Of a DNA stretch of 56,923 nucleotides, positions 53,852 to 56,923 are shown piece by piece. Numbering within the stretch: the first letter of the stretch is position 1; each line of letters opens with the position of its first letter. A program made the translations under genes and the position numbers. Source of the DNA: an uncultured Bacteroidota bacterium (GTDB lineage: Bacteria; Bacteroidota; Bacteroidia; Bacteroidales; P3); NCBI GenBank assembly GCA_902796265.1, contig CADBOG010000037.1, positions 1-56,923 of the forward strand, read 5' to 3'. A model generated the notes under the pieces. It ran no database searches and was not told the origin of the DNA. It saw only the letters and a program-made list of their open reading frames with translations.

Positions 53852-54838
53852 ATGAATTGTAAGAATTGTCCTAGACATTGTAATATTTCAGAGCCGGCAA
53901 AGGCTCCCAATCTTATTGGTGAAGAGTCTGAAATGGCTCCACTTACCGAAGGACAGCGCAATAGGCGGAAGGGTGCGGGGTTCTGCGGTGCCAATACTGG
54001 ATTTCCCGAGGCGGCTGCGGTATATGCACACACAGGGGAGGAACCGCCCATCTCAGGGAAGCGGGGCATCAGCAATATCTTCTTCGCACACTGCAACTTG
54101 CAATGCTGTTTTTGCCAGAACCACGAGATTTCGAGAACCATTGTTGATGAGGAACGAATTGGGCTTAGAGGTGTAGGGGAGATTGTTGAAGCCACAATAC
54201 GAAGTCTTCAGAAGACCGAGAATATGGTTGGGTTGGTGAGTGCGACACAGTATGCGGGATTGGTGCCAGAGATTGTCGAGGGACTTCACGAGCGAGGTTT
54301 CTTCCCTACGGTGGTCTATAACAGTAACGGATATGAGAGCGTAGAGACGCTAAAGGAGATTGCACCTTATATAGATGTCTATCTGCCCGACTTTAAATAC
54401 GCTGACGGCATGCTTGCGGCACGCTATTCTAATGCCGCCAATTATCCTGAGGTGGCAGGTGCGGCACTGAAGGAGATGTATGACCAGAAAGGCTCGTCGC
54501 TGCCTACTGACGATGATGACCTGGCATTCAGGGGGTTGATTGTGCGTCACTTGGTACTACCAGGACAGGTCGATAACTCGATTCGTTGTCTCGAATGGTT
54601 GGCAGACAATATTTCTACCAATATCCACGTTTCTTTATTGGCGCAGTATTTCCCACCCGAAGGGATTGCTCTGCCAGATGAGTTGGGGAGGCGGTTGAAG
54701 AGGGAAGAGTATGAGAAGGTAGTTGAATGCTTTTATGACTTGGGCTTCCATCGTGGATGGGTGCAGGAACTTGAGGCAGCAGACAACTATAAACCGCATT
54801 TCGAGGGAGAAACGAGATTTGGGGGAAATGAGAATTGA
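53852..54838 (+). CDS. Radical SAM protein (PflA-like, COG1313)
   Basis: A 328-residue protein. The ATG at 53852 (MNCKNCPRHC) is chosen: longer starts overlap the exonuclease gene. An N-terminal Cys cluster (NCKNCPRHCNI) and a later Cys (GAGFCGANTG) precede the radical SAM cluster CNLQCCFCQN, which fits CxxxCxxC (Cys spacing 3 and 2). 'GISNIFFAHCNLQCCFCQNH' is characteristic of the PflA-like COG1313 group (given in 20). 'VYNSNGYESVETL' and 'VYLPDFKYAD' follow. The substrate is unknown. The stop codon TGA is made by the first two GAGAATT heptamers of a repeat array, so the last residues (NEN) derive from the repeat. Confidence 0.85.
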   Translation: MNCKNCPRHCNISEPAKAPNLIGEESEMAPLTEGQRNRRKGAGFCGANTGFPEAAAVYAHTGEEPPISGKRGISNIFFAHCNLQCCFCQNHEISRTIVDEERIGLRGVGEIVEATIRSLQKTENMVGLVSATQYAGLVPEIVEGLHERGFFPTVVYNSNGYESVETLKEIAPYIDVYLPDFKYADGMLAARYSNAANYPEVAGAALKEMYDQKGSSLPTDDDDLAFRGLIVRHLVLPGQVDNSIRCLEWLADNISTNIHVSLLAQYFPPEGIALPDELGRRLKREEYEKVVECFYDLGFHRGWVQELEAADNYKPHFEGETRFGGNEN

Positions 54839-55007
54839 GAATTGAGAATTGAGAATTGAAACCTTCCAACACTCAAATCCCCTCTGCGCGAGCCACTGGC
54901 TCTTGCAACCTGAAACTTGATACTTGAAACTTGAAACCTGAAACTTGAAACCTGAAACTTGAAACTTGAAACCTGAAACCTGAAACGGCCGAAGGCCACT
55001 TGAAACC
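54830..55007 (+). repeat. Complete composite repeat: GAGAATT array, hairpin core, GAAACTT array, GGCC hairpin
   Basis: In order: four GAGAATT heptamers (54830-54857); a 52-base core (54869-54920) with the palindrome GAGCCACTGGCTC (54890-54902); about ten GAAACTT/GAAACCT heptamers (54911-54986); and GGCCGAAGGCC inside a 26-base segment (54982-55007) repeated exactly at 12450-12475 (reverse complement). It ends 10 bases before the ATG at 55018. Confidence 0.85.
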
Positions 55008-55017
55008 AACATTTCCA

Positions 55018-55719
55018 ATGGTAAAGAAAGTATTAGACTTTGATTATCAAGAGTATTTCAACGAGATGTTTGAAACGACAACGGTGCTGATGTGGAGTAC
55101 CCATTGTGAGCCGTATACCTTTGCATATTATATCAACAAGCTTTATGGTATCAAATTGGTACGCAAAAACAACATCTCTATCAAAATGCCTCATTCGCAC
55201 AACGAGATGATAGAATGCTCGGTATACCACTATCAGTCGAATGTCGAGCACATGGCTTATCTGCTGATAGACAGCAGCAAATATGTTCGCGACAAGCAAA
55301 GCAACAAGAAGGGCACCATTTTCGATAAGACACTTCTGCTTATCGGTGCTGATTCGGAAGATTTGGCCAAGTCAATCTATGAGGAGATGATAGGGCAGAA
55401 TCTTTTCCGCAACGACACTCTTACGGAGAACAGGGGACAAACCCTTCAGGAGTTTCTTCAATCAGGCATACTTGAGAGTGTGCTTTTCGACTTCTCCAAT
55501 CCTGATGAATTGGAGACCACTTATTTCCGCAACTCTCTCAAAGATGCCAATCTTGAAGCCAAGCGTCAAAAATTCTTGAACGACCAACGCACATTTGTCA
55601 CCGAACTTATGCTGGCTCTCAACGACCTGATGCCCAATTTTGATATAGATGGTCAGAGTAACGACCGATTTATGCGGCCATCAGGGGAGTGCAAACGCTG
55701 CAAGCTTCCGTCAGAATAA
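55018..55719 (+). CDS. Uncharacterised Bacteroidota protein (possibly IPExxxVDY-like)
   Basis: A 233-residue soluble protein. The ATG at 55018 (MVKKVLDFDYQEYF) is preferred; a start at 55000 would lie in the repeat. The first half resembles the layout of the Bacteroidota IPExxxVDY family (a compact domain with 'STHCEPYTFAYYINKLYG' and 'VEHMAYLLIDSSKY'), but the namesake motif is not clear, so this is tentative. The C-terminal half is helical and charged and ends with a small Cys pair (GECKRCKLPSE). The leader is formed by the composite repeat. No function is proposed. Confidence 0.6.
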   Translation: MVKKVLDFDYQEYFNEMFETTTVLMWSTHCEPYTFAYYINKLYGIKLVRKNNISIKMPHSHNEMIECSVYHYQSNVEHMAYLLIDSSKYVRDKQSNKKGTIFDKTLLLIGADSEDLAKSIYEEMIGQNLFRNDTLTENRGQTLQEFLQSGILESVLFDFSNPDELETTYFRNSLKDANLEAKRQKFLNDQRTFVTELMLALNDLMPNFDIDGQSNDRFMRPSGECKRCKLPSE

Positions 55720-55720
55720 T

Positions 55721-55751
55721 TTTGCCAATATATTTTTTGTTCGTATTTTTG
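55721..55751 (+). promoter_or_regulatory. Consensus promoter of the DUF5674 gene
   Basis: TTTG (55721-55724), exactly 19 bases, TATTTTTG (55744-55751). An AAAGG ribosome-binding-like sequence precedes the ATG at 55789. Confidence 0.8.
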
Positions 55752-55788
55752 CTTTTTGAATTGTTACAAATTAATAAAGGCTTGAACT

Positions 55789-56130
55789 ATGCAAATAATT
55801 GACCACCAAACAGACAGAAAGATATTGTTGGCCATGATGCCAAACTATTTTGGCGACATGGTGAAGGCTGTGGTGGATATTGCGAAGAAGAAGATTGGTG
55901 TAGATTCTGAATTGCATGCCGATATTGAGAGGGAAATGTTAGCACAAGGTTCGTCGCAGTACGACCTGTGGGGCATCAACCTCTATCCAGAGATGGACGG
56001 TGAAGATTTCATTGAGTTTGACTCGATGATTAATATCCGCCCGGGTCAGGGCAACCGCAGCCGCGACGTGCAGGATGCCGACACGCGGCGACGAATTATT
56101 GAAACAGTAAACTATCTGCTGCCATGCTGA
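55789..56130 (+). CDS. DUF5674 family protein
   Basis: A 113-residue protein. The conserved features are 'FGDMVKAVVDIAKKKIGVDSELHADIE', here given by GDMVKAVVDI and SELHADIE, then 'YDLWGINLYP', 'EFIEFDSMINIRP'-like sequence (DFIEFDSMINIRPGQGNRS) and a C-terminal helix. This pattern is that of DUF5674, a small family of unknown function found in distant bacteria. The downstream gene overlaps by 7 bases, so the two are coupled. The promoter is a perfect consensus. Confidence 0.85.
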   Translation: MQIIDHQTDRKILLAMMPNYFGDMVKAVVDIAKKKIGVDSELHADIEREMLAQGSSQYDLWGINLYPEMDGEDFIEFDSMINIRPGQGNRSRDVQDADTRRRIIETVNYLLPC

Positions 56131-56459
56131 AAATGGAGTTCCAACATAAGGATTTGGCTGCTGGCCGGTGGGCGCAGATGTCGTTGGCCGAGCAGATGCT
56201 GAACATCGGCAGCGAGGTGTCGCGTGCCAATCGCTGGAAGGCCAAAGGCAACGAAGAACAGTGTCATCGTGCAGCTGATCGCGCGTTGGAGCTGGTGTCG
56301 CTAACCATCGATGCCCACAAGAATCGTGCAGGCCTGGGAGAACTGTGTCGCCTCTACGAGGTGATGGCCGATTTTTACTACGGCGATAATATCTATCAAA
56401 CCGAAGCAAATTCCTTGCAGCGGTATTTTGATGTTTTTTATTCGGATAAAAAGAAATAG
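56124..56459 (+). CDS. Helical partner protein of DUF5674
   Basis: A 111-residue, all-helical protein (WAQMSLAEQMLNIGSEVSRA, then RAADRALELVSLTID, then YEVMADFYYGDN). Two starts are possible: ATG 56124, overlapping the DUF5674 stop, or ATG 56133 just after it. From memory, proteins of this kind recur next to DUF5674 in other bacteria, which suggests a functional pair; toxin-antitoxin-like behaviour is one guess, with no direct evidence. A terminator follows. Confidence 0.7.
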   Translation: MLKMEFQHKDLAAGRWAQMSLAEQMLNIGSEVSRANRWKAKGNEEQCHRAADRALELVSLTIDAHKNRAGLGELCRLYEVMADFYYGDNIYQTEANSLQRYFDVFYSDKKK

Positions 56460-56514
56460 TTTTTAATCTGCAGAATACATAGAGTTTTTGTTTCTGAAGT
56501 AACATTGGTAAATC

Positions 56515-56543
56515 AAAAACAGTCAAATTCGACTGTTTTTTTT
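56515..56543 (+). terminator. Terminator of the DUF5674 pair
   Basis: AAAACAGTC (56516-56524) pairs with GACTGTTTT (56531-56539), followed by a T-run to 56543. Next to it TTTGTCTGTT (56541-56550) and AACAGACAAA (56561-56570) form another 10-bp inverted repeat. Confidence 0.85.
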
Positions 56544-56671
56544 GTCTGTTTTCCTTCATAAACAGACAAATCTGAATATCTCACGACGCTCTTTCAACCA
56601 TTCCGAGTAGTCCTTGGTAACCCTTGTCGCCTCGGTCAATCACAAGGTGATTTTTTTAATCTGAGAAAAAA

Positions 56672-56739
56672 AAATATGCCGATAGCACTACAATAAGTGG
56701 GTAAAAAGGGTGGGTTATTGTAGTGCTATCGGCATATTT
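56672..56739. repeat. 25-bp perfect inverted repeat with 18-base loop
   Basis: The arms are 56672-56696 and 56715-56739 (core GCCGATAGCACTACAATAA and its complement), with the loop GTGGGTAAAAAGGGTGGG. The stem has no mismatch. T-rich tracts lie on both sides. 56571-56671 holds only short open frames and nothing I can assign. Confidence 0.9.
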
Positions 56740-56795
56740 CTGTCTAGTTTTGACTTTTTTTTAATTGGTTGACTCATTCAGAGTGTAGACCTTTC

Positions 56796-56850
56796 AACTC
56801 CCACTTAACTCCCACTTAAGTCTGACTTGACTCCCACTTAAATCTGACGT
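56796..56850. repeat. Five phased 11-mers, second array
   Basis: AACTCCCACTT, AACTCCCACTT, AAGTCTGACTT, GACTCCCACTT and AAATCTGACGT follow without gap. They have the same unit length, copy number and pattern as 26066-26120. Confidence 0.85.
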
Positions 56851-56923
56851 GTTGCAGCGTTGCAGTCCGAAAATAGACAATTCATAGTCAAAAACGGACT
56901 GCAACACTGCAACGCTGCAACGG
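56851..56923. repeat. CGTTGCAG octamers in inverted orientation
   Basis: GTTGCAGCGTTGCAGTCCG (56851-56869) faces CGGACTGCAACACTGCAACG (56895-56914) and one more CTGCAACG unit at the window edge. The arms can pair in more than one register. The element runs out of the window. Confidence 0.75.

Noticed and set aside
54830-55007. CRISPR or VNTR gene reading of the heptamer region
   Set aside because: Units are 7 bases with no spacers. The minus-strand frames (FKFQVSG repeats) come from the open-strand property of the heptamer, not from a gene.
56567-56650. Minus-strand open frames resembling a gene end (TRVTKDYSEWLKERREIF)
   Set aside because: Only about 27 codons with no start. Two frames overlap, so it cannot be told from chance; it may be a gene relic.

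Overview
The window reads as chromosome of an uncultured, probably host-associated member of the Bacteroidales. The evidence is: promoters of the Bacteroidota type (TTTG, about 19 bases, TAnnTTTG), large secreted proteins ending in type IX secretion (T9SS) sorting domains, BspA-type leucine-rich repeats, a complete MoxR/Bat operon, and Bacteroidota families such as a GlsB-like small membrane protein and an RseC-type protein. Several intergenic regions hold arrays of short tandem repeats (7-, 8- and 11-mers). No rRNA, tRNA, CRISPR array, phage block or intact insertion sequence was seen.

Layout. 218-7110: a giant BspA-like LRR protein with 13 tandem InlB-B-like repeats, then a secreted transglutaminase-like protein. 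7168-12429 (minus): a gliding-motility-type T9SS protein and an MscS channel, with repeat-rich DNA on both sides of the channel gene. 12699-25858: a DUF975-like membrane protein (plus), then on the minus strand an MFS transporter, a giant fibronectin/adhesin T9SS protein, tyrS, and a sialidase-like beta-propeller T9SS protein. 26227-36861 (plus): moxR, a DUF58 gene, a Bat-linked membrane protein, batA-batE, a WG-repeat protein and an RseC-like protein in one tight operon. 36913-40903: a caspase-fold protein lacking its catalytic cysteine, then elbB, a GlsB-like protein and a PLP gamma-lyase on the minus strand. 41086-42338: a 5'-truncated BspA pseudogene. 42577-48145: two AAA+ ATPases, a small HTH-like protein, and a Ser/Thr kinase fused to an extracytoplasmic BspA-type LRR domain. 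48201-51688 (minus): nucleotidyltransferase, glycosyltransferase, pepD. 51949-56459: a third AAA+ ATPase (DUF234 type), an exonuclease, a radical SAM protein, an unknown protein, and a DUF5674/partner pair. 56460-56923: gene-free, with several inverted and tandem repeats.

How the parts fit. Much of the coding capacity goes to the cell surface: T9SS cargo, BspA-like proteins and a sensor kinase that carries the same LRR fold outside the membrane. The Bat operon is the envelope/stress complex known from Bacteroides.

The two most novel non-coding signals are these. First, AAA+ ATPase genes have palindrome arrays built into their promoters. Two of them use unrelated palindromes (33-bp and 53-bp periods) but end in an identical 18-base promoter segment about 18 bases before the ATG; a third has one perfect inverted repeat across its -7 element. 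Second, there is a dispersed composite repeat family made of TGA-containing heptamers (GAGAATT, GAAACTT) and small hairpins. One hairpin shows compensatory base changes between two copies. These heptamers stop all three frames on one strand and are open in all three on the other. They appear on the open strand inside a T9SS adhesin gene, and a third TGA-containing heptamer does the same inside a glycosyltransferase gene, where loss or gain of a unit would shift the frame.
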